In this document: positions 35,645 to 44,162 of the stretch, piece by piece
Layout of the letters: each line of letters starts with the position of its first letter
How positions within the stretch are numbered: position 1 is the stretch's first letter
Assembly: GCA_005793345.1 (NCBI GenBank)
Contig: SXSU01000092.1
Location: 47,316-111,315 of the forward strand
Length of the DNA: 64,000 nt
Origin: Bdellovibrionales bacterium
Lineage (GTDB): Bacteria; Bdellovibrionota; Bdellovibrionia; Bdellovibrionales; Bdellovibrionaceae
Direction: 5' to 3'
The notes under the pieces: generated by a model
What the model saw: the letters and a program-made list of their open reading frames with translations, nothing else
Database searches by the model: none
Told to the model about the DNA's origin: nothing
Program-made: the position numbers and the translations under genes

Positions 35645-36688
35645 ATGAATAATTGCAAATTTAAATTAATAATTGATGATCAACATGCTAATCTGAGGAT
35701 TGATAAATATTTAGGTTCAGTTGAGCAAATTGGTACTCGAACTCGTGCTACTTATTTAATAGAGCAAAAAAAAGTTAGCGTAAATGGTGAAATAGTTGTT
35801 AAAAATTCTTTGTGTTTAAAAACTAATGATACTGTTGAAATAGATTTAGCTGGAGAAATGACATCATCGTCATCATTATTGTCAGACTCAAAGCTCATAC
35901 CATTAAATATTCCGCTGGAGATTGTTTATGAGGATTCTTTTTTACTAGTAATAAACAAGCCCTCAGGTTTAGTTGTCCATCCTGCTGCTGGGCATGAACA
36001 AGATACTTTGGTGAATGCACTTATTTATCATGTAAAAGATTTATCAATGAAGTTTGGGGAAAATAGACCTGGTATAGTACATCGACTTGATAAAGATACA
36101 AGTGGCTTGATGGTGATTGCAAAAAATGATCAAGTTCATGAAGCACTTACTGCTAAATTTAAAATTCGAGATATTCACAGATATTATCTCGCTGTTGCTA
36201 TTGGTAATGTTCAACCACCTATTGGTACTATAAAAAGTTATTTAGCAAGACATCCAAGTGATCGAAAAAAATATGCTAGCCAAATTGGGATCGATAAAAA
36301 AATAATTCGAACAGAAATCTTTGATGAAAATAAAACTACAGGTAAATGGGCCATTACAAATTATAAAGTTTTGTCTAAATCTCAACGAGCAAAAGGGTTA
36401 ACCTATTTAAGTTTAAAATTACATACAGGAAGAACCCATCAAATTCGAGTTCACATGTCTGAGCTTGGATTTCCATTATTAGCAGATGAAATTTATGGAG
36501 TTAAAAAATTAAGTATAAAAAAAGAATTAAATTGGCCGAGGTTAGCCTTGCATGCCGCGGAATTAGGTTTCGAACATCCAATCACTAAAAATAAATTATT
36601 TTTTAAGGCCCCGTGGCCAACAGACTTAATACAATTAATTCAAGATTTTGGTTTTGATCCAAATCCTGAATTAAAAAATTTTGTATAG
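35645..36688 (+). CDS. rluD: 23S rRNA pseudouridine synthase, RluD family
   Basis: RluD converts uridines of 23S rRNA helix 69 to pseudouridine. The 347 residues begin with an S4 RNA-binding domain (LRIDKYLGSVEQI, then YLIEQKKVSVNGEIV) and continue with the RluA/RluD catalytic core: LLVINKPSGLVVHPAAGHEQ, RPGIVHRLDKDTSGLMVIAK with the catalytic Asp, and LHTGRTHQIRVHM. Size and domain order fit RluD rather than RluC, although exact target assignment needs phylogeny. A strong hairpin lies just after the stop. Confidence 0.88.
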   Translation: MNNCKFKLIIDDQHANLRIDKYLGSVEQIGTRTRATYLIEQKKVSVNGEIVVKNSLCLKTNDTVEIDLAGEMTSSSSLLSDSKLIPLNIPLEIVYEDSFLLVINKPSGLVVHPAAGHEQDTLVNALIYHVKDLSMKFGENRPGIVHRLDKDTSGLMVIAKNDQVHEALTAKFKIRDIHRYYLAVAIGNVQPPIGTIKSYLARHPSDRKKYASQIGIDKKIIRTEIFDENKTTGKWAITNYKVLSKSQRAKGLTYLSLKLHTGRTHQIRVHMSELGFPLLADEIYGVKKLSIKKELNWPRLALHAAELGFEHPITKNKLFFKAPWPTDLIQLIQDFGFDPNPELKNFV

Positions 36689-36692
36689 TCTT

Positions 36693-36724
36693 GAACTTAA
36701 TTTAATAAAAATTAAATTAAGTTC
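36693..36724. terminator. Perfect AT-rich hairpin after rluD
   Basis: GAACTTAATTTAAT pairs perfectly with ATTAAATTAAGTTC around the loop AAAA, 5 nt after the rluD stop codon. The position suggests transcription termination or mRNA 3'-end protection. No pronounced T-run follows. Confidence 0.6.
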
Positions 36725-36860
36725 TAGTTCGTGATATTTAGATAACTCTGTTTATAAAAAAATCTTAGTTTCAAAATTAAATCTAATCTAATTTAATTTT
36801 AAAGCTATCGTAACTTAAAATGATTACTCTTTCTAAAAATTTAAAATGAATGTTAATTTT

Positions 36861-37454
36861 TTAAAAAAGATTAAGATTACAAACTTGATCTGCGTCAACA
36901 TCAACAATCACTGTTTGACCTTTCTTTCCATCAAATTCTTTACTTAAAGAAGCAAAATTAAATAATTCATTTTCGACTTCTTTATTATCCTTCAATAATG
37001 TAATTGAAAACATTTTTTGATCGGTATACTTAGTGCAATTTTCTTTTCCATTTACTATATTTAACTCAACATGCTCTTTAACTGTATAGGATGCAGTATA
37101 TGAAATTTCATTTTCAGAAGTCTTTTCAAGAAAAGACTTTAGTTCAGTACAATCATCTTTAAAAGATATTGACTGTAAAGTTTTAGGAAAGTTAATCGCT
37201 TTTGGAGTTACAATATTTGAAGAATCTAAAGTTGCACCATTTAAAGATGAGCCTGTGTAACTATTATTAAGAATGCATTTAATATTATCTGACTTAATTT
37301 TGCCATTGAAAGTTTCTTTATAAGTAATCCGACTTTGAGGATACTTATTTGTTGGTTCGCTACTAGCTAAAGACTTATAGCTTAAACCCATTACTAAATT
37401 CATTATTAGAATCGAACTTTTAATAACATTTAGGTTCATATTTTTTACTTTCAT
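36861..37454 (-). CDS. Small secreted protein of unknown function
   Basis: ATG 37454 is preceded by AGGAG and gives a 197-residue product with a signal peptide (a basic N-terminus, then IKSSILIMNLVMGLSYKSLA). The mature domain has Cys pairs (IKCILN, DDCTEL, ENCTKY, QVCNLN) that could form disulfides and a beta-rich pattern. No family recognised. It lies upstream of another secreted-protein gene in the opposite direction from rluD. Confidence 0.55.
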   Translation of the reverse strand: MKVKNMNLNVIKSSILIMNLVMGLSYKSLASSEPTNKYPQSRITYKETFNGKIKSDNIKCILNNSYTGSSLNGATLDSSNIVTPKAINFPKTLQSISFKDDCTELKSFLEKTSENEISYTASYTVKEHVELNIVNGKENCTKYTDQKMFSITLLKDNKEVENELFNFASLSKEFDGKKGQTVIVDVDADQVCNLNLF

Positions 37455-37608
37455 TTGATTTCTCCTATTATAGTTTTTAATTTGTAAAAGATGGATAATT
37501 CCATTTGGTATGTTAAATAATTGCAAATATATATTTGATTTTTTGCTTTGAAAAATAAGTCATAATATTAAACTGATTAATTGTTGCCCTTCCTCGATGA
37601 AATCCTGT

Positions 37609-38640
37609 CTACTTTTTACGTGACAAAATTCGACCTTCACAACTTTTTCTTTCTATAATTTTACCAGTCTTAGTAGACCAAATTTTCTCAGGATTATAGT
37701 CGAATTCATGCCATGAAGGTGTATGCAAATAAAGTCCTGGGGCACTTTTTTCAACCTTCTTTTCAAGAAAATTTGGATAAAAATTAATCCCATATCTATT
37801 GCCAGCATTTTGAATATCATCAAGATCTTGTGATTGTGGGCATTGATCTGCTGAAAATTTTAATTTTAATTTATTTGCAAATTCTGAATTATTAAAATTA
37901 TCAAACTGTTCATGATAAATATAATAAGTCGCCAACTCTAAATCTTTATTAGTAAGACCAAGCCTATATCGCAAATTAGTATAACGAAGAGTTTCTTTAA
38001 TAAATACGCCATGAATTTGATTTCTTCCTTGGATTTTATTTTTATGTAATCTAAGTAAAGCTTGGATTTGGAAATATACAATTCCCCTATTAAAGTACGC
38101 TATTTGGTTTTGATTCGAACTGGATATTTGAGTGGAATCTTTCAATTGAGGAATTTCAAATGCTGTTCCATAAAAACTAGCTTTTCCATTTCCCTGGTTT
38201 TCCAGGTTTGCCATTAATTCCTCTAAGTTTGGCATTCTCACAAATTCACAATCGGAAAAAGGTGACAAGAGTGGTTCACTAGCTATTTTTAGTAATCGTC
38301 GAGCTTCAGCAAACTCCGAGGTAAAAATCGTATTATTTCTGTTATAACCAGATACTCCATCTTTTGAATATACATTGTATGTATATTCTCTTAAGTTGCG
38401 ATACTCTTCATCACTGCATTTTATATCAGAAATGATATCTGCTTCATTTGAAGAAACAAAGTTTAATTTACTTAATTCTTTTTGAGAGAGAATGTCTAAA
38501 AAATAAAATTTACCATCACTTGTAACTGCACCTTGAGCACCACCGGCGTCACCGCCACCATCAACAGCCAGTGCAAAAGGGAATACAAGTGTCAAAACAG
38601 TAGATAATAAAATCTTCTTTAAATGAAATTTAGTCTTCAT
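37609..38640 (-). CDS. Secreted protein of unknown function
   Basis: The 343-residue product has a clear signal peptide (MKTKFHLKKILLSTVLTLVF, cleavage near ALA-VDGGGDAGG). The start has GGAG 6 nt upstream. The mature protein starts with a Gly-rich segment, has four scattered Cys, and includes a helical stretch around YFNRGIVYFQIQALLRLHKN. No enzyme motif is visible, and I do not recognise the family. The gene is divergent from the TIGR02147 regulator, whose relatives in Bdellovibrio often sit beside secreted proteins. Confidence 0.55.
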   Translation of the reverse strand: MKTKFHLKKILLSTVLTLVFPFALAVDGGGDAGGAQGAVTSDGKFYFLDILSQKELSKLNFVSSNEADIISDIKCSDEEYRNLREYTYNVYSKDGVSGYNRNNTIFTSEFAEARRLLKIASEPLLSPFSDCEFVRMPNLEELMANLENQGNGKASFYGTAFEIPQLKDSTQISSSNQNQIAYFNRGIVYFQIQALLRLHKNKIQGRNQIHGVFIKETLRYTNLRYRLGLTNKDLELATYYIYHEQFDNFNNSEFANKLKLKFSADQCPQSQDLDDIQNAGNRYGINFYPNFLEKKVEKSAPGLYLHTPSWHEFDYNPEKIWSTKTGKIIERKSCEGRILSRKK

Positions 38641-38784
38641 AAGGTCTCCATTAGTTATGTGTTACAAATCTGAAGCCAATATAGCGCATCGCGTTTACTT
38701 GTTCCATATTATCTTTGTAAAGAAGAGAAGATTTTTATCACAAAATGTAAAGTTTTCTCCATAACCTTCCGAAATTATGTGTAT

Positions 38785-39597
38785 ATGTCTATTTTTCAAT
38801 TTTCTTCTTATAGAACTTACTTAAAAGATTATATTGCCCATCTCCCTAAAAGAGGTCGTGGGGAGCTTTCAAAAATTGCAACTGAGATTAATATTCATCC
38901 AACACTTTTGAGCATGGTGATTTCAGGGGACCGTGAACTAACAGTTGAACAAGGATTCGATTTATCTAAATATTTGCAACATACGGATTTAGAATCAGAA
39001 TATTTTCTACTTTTAGTCCAATTGGATCGAGCTGGGAATCAGCGATTAAAAACACATCTAAAAGAAAAGATTCAACGAATAAAATCAGAAGCAACTAAGA
39101 TTTCCAATAGGTTTGAGCATGATAAAAAACTATCGGATGAAGAAAAAACAATCTTTTACTCTTCATGGATTTATTCAGCAATAAGGTTATATTGCTCAAC
39201 TTCAGAATCTGGAAAAACAATAAATGAAATTATAGAACGCTTTCAAATTCCAAGAATTCGTGTCGTAAAGGTACTAAATTTTTTGGTCACTTCAGGTCTT
39301 GTAATTCAAGAAAATGATCGATTTTCTTTAGGTGTTAGTCGAACATTTTTAGAAAACAATTCACCACATTTACCTCGACATCACATGAATTGGCGCTCAA
39401 AAGCGATGCAAAAATCAGATCATATTTCAGAAGATGAGTTAATGTTTTCATTTCCTCATTCTGTTTCCAAAGAGAACTTTCAACAAATCAGAGAAATTCT
39501 TGCCGATTCACTAAAGAAAATTTCTCTTATAGTTAAAGATTCTCCCGCAGAAGATATTGGATGTTTAAATATTGATCTTTTTTGGATTGAAAAATAA
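38785..39597 (+). CDS. TIGR02147 family protein (putative regulator)
   Basis: The N-terminus (SIFQFSSYRTYLKDYIAHLP) followed by an HTH-like region (LSKIATEINIHPTLLSMVIS, then GDRELTVEQGFDLSKYLQ) is characteristic of TIGR02147. This family is expanded in Bdellovibrionota and Fibrobacteres. The middle has a second winged-helix-like unit (TINEIIERFQIPRIRVVKVL). Members are presumed DNA-binding regulators of unknown targets. ATG 38785 is chosen over GTG 38779 by comparison with the usual start; neither has a good ribosome-binding site. It is divergent from the secreted-protein gene ending at 38640 and may control it. Confidence 0.85.
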   Translation: MSIFQFSSYRTYLKDYIAHLPKRGRGELSKIATEINIHPTLLSMVISGDRELTVEQGFDLSKYLQHTDLESEYFLLLVQLDRAGNQRLKTHLKEKIQRIKSEATKISNRFEHDKKLSDEEKTIFYSSWIYSAIRLYCSTSESGKTINEIIERFQIPRIRVVKVLNFLVTSGLVIQENDRFSLGVSRTFLENNSPHLPRHHMNWRSKAMQKSDHISEDELMFSFPHSVSKENFQQIREILADSLKKISLIVKDSPAEDIGCLNIDLFWIEK

Positions 39598-39618
39598 TTC
39601 TATCAATCTATCAATTAA

Positions 39619-40833
39619 TTAATACATACTGAGTAAAAATAGTGGGTATTGCTTTTCTGACCAATCAATTGAATCTACAAAAATATATTTTTCATCAATA
39701 TTAATTCCCTTAAATTGACTTCTGCCTTTTCCTCTCCCTCCCACCTCAATAACTATTTCACGACCTTTTAAGGTTTCTATTATAAAATCTGGAGTCTTTT
39801 CTCCTCTGGTGCTCTTTAAATAATTAATGTTTATCAATCCTGATGCTCTTAAAGTTTCAACGACAAAATCTTCTCTTAGAGCACCTACTGCATCAATGTG
39901 ATCACGGTAGATTAATCTATAAGGTAGCGCCATTAGTATTTTAGGTTCTTTGGTTACATTAGTACCTCTAGGATATACAACTTGAATCAAGTAGGCTTTG
40001 TTTAATAGCTTTAAATATTCTTCTACTTTATATTTAGTGATTGCCAGATTTTTTGAAAGTGAAGTTACACTTATTCCCTCAGAATCTGATCGACCTATAA
40101 AAGCCAATAATTTTTCAACATTAAGAATGTCGATAGTAGTTAGTTTGCCTATCTGGGGTAAGTCCACTCGAACTACTTTTTCTAAAATATTTTTAAATAA
40201 TTCGTCGCATGATTTTTCGTCTAATGTAAATGGGTATAGTCGACCTGTTATAAAATCTTTAAATAAGTAGGCATGCTGCAAATGTTCACTTTGCCAGTTC
40301 TTTTTTAATAAATTTTCTAAAGTAAGTGGTAATATTTTAATGCCTTTTTCAAAATACAAAAACTCTCTAAAGGAAAAAGGAAAGAGTTGGTAAAAATGAG
40401 CACGACGGCTTAAATCTATTGACAGCTCTTCTAATTTTAAAGCAATGGAACTAGTTACTAGTACTTTTAAATTCAAAAAATCATAAATTGCCTTTAAATC
40501 TGTCTCATAGTTGTGATTGTAGTGAACTTCATCCAGAATTAAATTTTTTATTTTATATTTAAGTTCAAGTTCTTTTGCGATTTGAAATAAAGATTCATCT
40601 GGAGGTAGTTGATCGACCGACAAATAAAAGCTTCCAGATACATTTTTAAGAAGTTGTTTTAATAAAATTGTCTTTCCTACACCCCTAGGACCAGCTAAAA
40701 TTACAATAGATTTATTTTTGAGTTCTGGTTCAAGTTTTGAATATAAAAATCGTTTTTGCTTAAATTTTTCAACTGAGTCAAAGGCCAGTTGACTCAATTC
40801 AGTTAACTTATCATATAAATTAGGTTTTTTCAT
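39619..40833 (-). CDS. AAA_14-type ATPase with DUF4143 domain
   Basis: The 404-residue product has Walker A (ILAGPRGVGKTILLKQLLK), Walker B (KNLILDEVHYN) and sensor 1 (KVLVTSSIALKLEEL). A box follows with FPFSFREFLYFEKG (typical of AAA_14), then a winged-helix-like segment (SVTSLSKNLAITKYKVEEYL) and the PD-(D/E)XK-like end (GEKTPDFIIET, IVIEVGGRGKG). It differs clearly from the ATPase at 16.6 kb. Two palindromes lie immediately upstream. The function of such ATPases is unsettled; proposals include toxin-antitoxin-like, defence and DNA-processing roles. Confidence 0.85.
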   Translation of the reverse strand: MKKPNLYDKLTELSQLAFDSVEKFKQKRFLYSKLEPELKNKSIVILAGPRGVGKTILLKQLLKNVSGSFYLSVDQLPPDESLFQIAKELELKYKIKNLILDEVHYNHNYETDLKAIYDFLNLKVLVTSSIALKLEELSIDLSRRAHFYQLFPFSFREFLYFEKGIKILPLTLENLLKKNWQSEHLQHAYLFKDFITGRLYPFTLDEKSCDELFKNILEKVVRVDLPQIGKLTTIDILNVEKLLAFIGRSDSEGISVTSLSKNLAITKYKVEEYLKLLNKAYLIQVVYPRGTNVTKEPKILMALPYRLIYRDHIDAVGALREDFVVETLRASGLININYLKSTRGEKTPDFIIETLKGREIVIEVGGRGKGRSQFKGINIDEKYIFVDSIDWSEKQYPLFLLSMY

Positions 40834-40843
40834 AATACATACA

Positions 40844-40898
40844 TTTTAGCAAATAATTGGCTAAAACGCCATACATTTTAGTAAATAATTGACTAAAA
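40844..40898. promoter_or_regulatory. Tandem pseudo-palindromic operators upstream of the ATPase
   Basis: Two near-identical direct repeats with a period of 32 nt occupy the space just upstream of the ATPase start. Each contains a dyad: TTTTAGC...GCTAAAA at 40844-40866 and TTTTAGT...ACTAAAA at 40876-40898. Both arms change together between copies (C/G to T/A), so symmetry is preserved. The proximal copy ends 11 nt from the start codon, so a bound protein would block transcription. The role is inferred. Confidence 0.75.
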
Positions 40899-40965
40899 TG
40901 CCATTTTGGAACAGTTTAAGCGACTATGGTTATAAGGGCGGGACTCATTTTAAAATTAATTCACT

Positions 40966-41376
40966 TTATGAATGCGGTAATCTACTTCGAGTAGGTCGTT
41001 TAAAGCCAATCAGAACACTATACTCTTTAAGATTTAATAAATCGCTCAAGGAGCAAACTATTGGCCTTCCATTTTTTTTTGATAAATGGAGAAATTTATC
41101 ATCACCAATGCAAATAGCAACATGGGCACCAAAAGGATTAGAAGTTGAATTGAAAAGAGCTAAATCAAAAGGCTGATATTGACTTATCTTTGAAGTGAAT
41201 TCAGTGTCTTTCCAAAGATCTGATGAACGAAAATTACCTATCTCAAACTCAAAATGCCGAAGCAATACATAGCAAAAGTGTTGGCAGTTTGCTCCATTGG
41301 ATAGACCTGTTGCTACTCCTGGGTATTGAGAACCGTCATATTTTGTTTTAAAAAAATGAGATGGAATTTGTATCAT
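40966..41376 (-). CDS. NlpC/P60-like cysteine hydrolase
   Basis: The 136 residues show an ordered catalytic set: Cys in SNGANCQHFCYVLL, His in NPFGAHVAICIGDDK, and a third residue in FLHLSKKNGRPIV. This order is that of NlpC/P60 cell-wall peptidases and related papain-like amidases. There is no signal peptide, so it would act in the cytoplasm or be exported by another route. The ATPase gene follows downstream on the same strand, but the operators between them suggest separate transcription. Confidence 0.7.
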   Translation of the reverse strand: MIQIPSHFFKTKYDGSQYPGVATGLSNGANCQHFCYVLLRHFEFEIGNFRSSDLWKDTEFTSKISQYQPFDLALFNSTSNPFGAHVAICIGDDKFLHLSKKNGRPIVCSLSDLLNLKEYSVLIGFKRPTRSRLPHS

Positions 41377-41450
41377 AAAACGTAAGTATCAATGTAGTTT
41401 GAGAAAGTGAACATAAATAAATATTATTATTAATTTTCTAAAAACTAGAT

Positions 41451-42530
41451 TTACTCACGAATAATTTCTTTCCATTTAGAAATCCAGTATTCAATTTCTT
41501 TATGGTTCATTCTATTTGGTATTTTTGCATTAAATTTATTTGCATCTTCAAATGGTGTATTTGAAGTTACATTTTTAATTACTGGATACATGTAATTTTT
41601 TTGCATTATTATTTTTTGAATTTCAGGTGTTAGCATAAATTGAATAAACTCTTTTCCTAATTCGCAATTTTTGCAATCTGATACTAATCCCATATGTTCT
41701 ATTTGAACGGGCAAGTTTTGTTCAAAGTTAATTGCTCTAAAGTTTGGATCTTTTTCTTCAAGCAAGTGATAATGTGGAGAAGTTGTATAAGAAAATACAG
41801 ATTGCACTTGGCCTTGAGTAAATAATCCATAGGCATCGGACCAACTACTTCCATATGTAAATACATTTAATTTTTTATAAAACTGGATAGCCTCTTCCTC
41901 AGTCATTTGATTGAAAACCCAAATTAAAAAAATTAATCCTGGAGAACTAGTTCTTGGGTCTTGTAGAACAATTTTTTTTGAAAACTTTGAGTTAGTAAAA
42001 TCTTTTAAATTCTTTACATTATCAAAGTCTGTAAAATTTTTTTTAGTAACAAAAGTTAAAATTCCCCAGTCATAGGGTATCCAATTTTGAAAGCTATTAT
42101 TACTTTTAGACTCATTAAGAATTTTTAGAAAGGCGGGTTCTCCATTTACTTTAAAAAGATCGGAAAAATTTAAATCTTTCACAGAAATTGAGTTTTCTGA
42201 GTAAAGAGCATCAAACAAATCTAAACCGATAATTATATCTGGTTTTTGATTTTCGGATAAAAGAGAATATTTTGAAAGAATCGACCTACTATCTGGCAAA
42301 ATATTCCATTCAATTATACAATTACAATTTTTTTCAAATTCTGATTTTATAATAGGGCCTGGTCCCCAATCACTTGCAAAAGAAGAATAGGTCATTACTT
42401 TTAATAGAGTAGTTTCTTTTATTTTAGGGGGCGAGGTAAAAGGGCTAAGTTTGGTAAAATAATAAAAGAATCCACCGCAGGCAATAATTGCAAAAATAAA
42501 AACAAATTTGAAGTTTCTTTTTACCACCAA
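41451..42530 (-). CDS. ThiB-like periplasmic substrate-binding protein
   Basis: The 359 residues start with an uncleaved-looking membrane anchor (KFVFIFAIIACGGFFYYF). They then match the thiamine/iron-type binding-protein pattern: LKVMTYSSFASDWGPGPIIK, FEKNCNCIIEW, KPDIIIGLDLFDAL, and NWIPYDWGILTFV. ASxWGPG with a CxC segment is typical of ThiB. No ThiP or ThiQ genes flank it, so it may serve a transporter encoded elsewhere. It overlaps the DoxX gene by 10 nt, starting at GTG. Confidence 0.72.
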   Translation of the reverse strand: MVVKRNFKFVFIFAIIACGGFFYYFTKLSPFTSPPKIKETTLLKVMTYSSFASDWGPGPIIKSEFEKNCNCIIEWNILPDSRSILSKYSLLSENQKPDIIIGLDLFDALYSENSISVKDLNFSDLFKVNGEPAFLKILNESKSNNSFQNWIPYDWGILTFVTKKNFTDFDNVKNLKDFTNSKFSKKIVLQDPRTSSPGLIFLIWVFNQMTEEEAIQFYKKLNVFTYGSSWSDAYGLFTQGQVQSVFSYTTSPHYHLLEEKDPNFRAINFEQNLPVQIEHMGLVSDCKNCELGKEFIQFMLTPEIQKIIMQKNYMYPVIKNVTSNTPFEDANKFNAKIPNRMNHKEIEYWISKWKEIIRE

Positions 42531-43003
42531 ATACCCCGTTGACGTTTATAAAAGAAGTAATCAAACCCAAGGCATCTTCCAGCTCCTAGCCATGCCAAAG
42601 TAAAATGAATTACAAAAAAAGTTCTAAATAGGGGTTCTTGGGTAGGGCCACTTAGCATTGCTAAGTTTAAAGATATAAATGCCGCTATTAAGCCTACTGG
42701 GCGGACTGCAAATCCTAGTAAATATGAAACCGCAACTGCAAATTCTACACCTGTAATTCCATAAGCAAAGATTTGCCAATTTGGAATTACGAAAGTTTCG
42801 ATAAAAGCTTTATAACCTAATGGAGCATTGCTAGAAGGTAGCCAATTTGCAATTTCATCAGCCAATCTGGGTCTGAATAAATAATCACCGCTATATTTGA
42901 TTAATGCTGTTTTTAAATAAAACCATCCTAAGAATATCCTGAGCAATATTATAGGAAATAAATGTCCTACATATTTAAAACTTTCTAAAAATGAAACAAA
43001 CAT
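42521..43003 (-). CDS. DoxX family membrane protein
   Basis: ATG 43003 follows GGGGTGAAATT. The 160-residue product has four predicted membrane segments: FPIILLRIFLGWFYLKTALI, IFAYGITGVEFAVAVSYLLG, VGLIAAFISLNLAML and FFVIHFTLAWLGAG. It ends with GRCLGFDYFF, the usual DoxX ending GR.LGLD. DoxX-like proteins are small inner-membrane proteins linked in some bacteria to quinol oxidation or redox stress. It is coupled to the ThiB-like gene, and the reason for that pairing is not clear. Confidence 0.8.
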   Translation of the reverse strand: MFVSFLESFKYVGHLFPIILLRIFLGWFYLKTALIKYSGDYLFRPRLADEIANWLPSSNAPLGYKAFIETFVIPNWQIFAYGITGVEFAVAVSYLLGFAVRPVGLIAAFISLNLAMLSGPTQEPLFRTFFVIHFTLAWLGAGRCLGFDYFFYKRQRGIWW

Positions 43004-43095
43004 AATTTCACCCCGTATTTTTAAAATACAAACAAAAGGTTTTGTTTTATGAATAATTAGAACATTGATTTTCAAAGAAGCAAATTAAATTTAAC

Positions 43096-43749
43096 TTAAA
43101 TAAGATTAGCTGACGGACAGTATTTTATTAAAAAGCAATTGGCACAATTTGGTTTTCTAGCTTTACATAAATTTCTACCATGATGAATCATCCAATGTGA
43201 AAAATCTATCCAGTATTTTTGGGGTACGATGGTACAGAGAATTTCTTCAGCTTTAACTGCATTGTTAGTATTAATCCAATGAAAGCGGTTTGATAACCTC
43301 AATACATGAGTATCCACGACAATACCACTTGTGATTTGAAAGGCATTTCCTAATAAAACATTTGCAGTTTTACGTCCGACTCCGGGTAGGGTGATTAAGT
43401 CTTCAAGATTTTTTGGGAGAACGCCATTAAAATCAGTAATTATTTTTTGTGAACAGGCCTTTATATTTTTAGCCTTATTTTTATAAAAACCAGTGGATTT
43501 AATTATTTTCTCTATTTCAATAATTGGAGCTTTCGCAAGTGATGAAATATCTCCAAATTTTTGGAATAATTTAGGTGTAACTTGGTTGACTCGTTCATCA
43601 GTACATTGTGCTGAAAGAATTGTTGCTATTAATAATTGAAATGGTGTTTCATGATGGAGAGCACAGATCGCGCCCTCATAGATTTCACTTAATTTTTTTA
43701 TAATTATTTTCGAATTTTTGAGGGATTGACCATTATTACTTGTCACCAT
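43096..43749 (-). CDS. nth: Endonuclease III
   Basis: Nth excises oxidised pyrimidines and nicks the abasic site. The 217 residues contain LIATILSAQCTDERVNQVTP, the helix-hairpin-helix LEDLITLPGVGRKTANVLLG with the catalytic Lys, VVDTHVLRLSNR with the catalytic Asp, and a C-terminal [4Fe-4S] loop (C-X6-C-X2-C-X5-C: CKARKPNCANCFLIKYC). All key residues are present and the length is normal. It overlaps the upstream ferredoxin gene by 14 nt. Confidence 0.95.
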   Translation of the reverse strand: MVTSNNGQSLKNSKIIIKKLSEIYEGAICALHHETPFQLLIATILSAQCTDERVNQVTPKLFQKFGDISSLAKAPIIEIEKIIKSTGFYKNKAKNIKACSQKIITDFNGVLPKNLEDLITLPGVGRKTANVLLGNAFQITSGIVVDTHVLRLSNRFHWINTNNAVKAEEILCTIVPQKYWIDFSHWMIHHGRNLCKARKPNCANCFLIKYCPSANLI

Positions 43750-43972
43750 CGTTTCCTATGGCTTCAACAGGACACCCATCCATAGCCTCTTTGCATGCAA
43801 CCTCTTCATCTGGTGTCGAAGGTTGTTTTGATACAAATGCATGGCCATCGCCTTCATGCATTGAAAAGTTCTTTGGTGCAGTTAATACGCAGGCATCACA
43901 GGCAATACATGATTGATCAACAAAAACTTTGCCTTCAGTATTTTCTTTCCATTTATTTGTTTTATCTGCCAT
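43736..43972 (-). CDS. Single-cluster ferredoxin
   Basis: The 78-residue acidic protein has CIACDAC near the N-terminus and DGCPVEAIG near the C-terminus, giving four Cys for one iron-sulfur cluster. This pattern fits small soluble electron carriers of the Fer4_13/15 type. It is translationally coupled to nth. The pairing may simply reflect co-expression, or the ferredoxin may help maintain the Nth cluster; the latter is speculation. Confidence 0.88.
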   Translation of the reverse strand: MADKTNKWKENTEGKVFVDQSCIACDACVLTAPKNFSMHEGDGHAFVSKQPSTPDEEVACKEAMDGCPVEAIGNDGDK

Positions 43973-44162
43973 ATGAAGTTCCTTTTATTTTCTATCTTTA
44001 AACCTTTATTGAGACTTAAGTCCGTATTTATAAATAAAGGTTTTTTAAAAGAGTAAAGTTCGAATTATGATTATATATTATAAATGTTAACTGGGCCAGA
44101 CATTTTACTGTTAGTTAACACCTGAGTATTGAAATTGTAAATGATATTTGAAATGGAGGAAC

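Noticed and set aside
40889..41176. Plus-strand frame of 95 codons opposite the NlpC/P60-like gene
   Set aside because: The minus strand carries an ordered Cys-His motif set there; the plus frame starts within the operator region and has no recognisable features.
43018..43060. Possible decayed A module upstream of the DoxX gene
   Set aside because: AAAATACAAAC and GTTTTGTTTTATG resemble module A, but the match is short and AT-rich, so chance similarity cannot be excluded.
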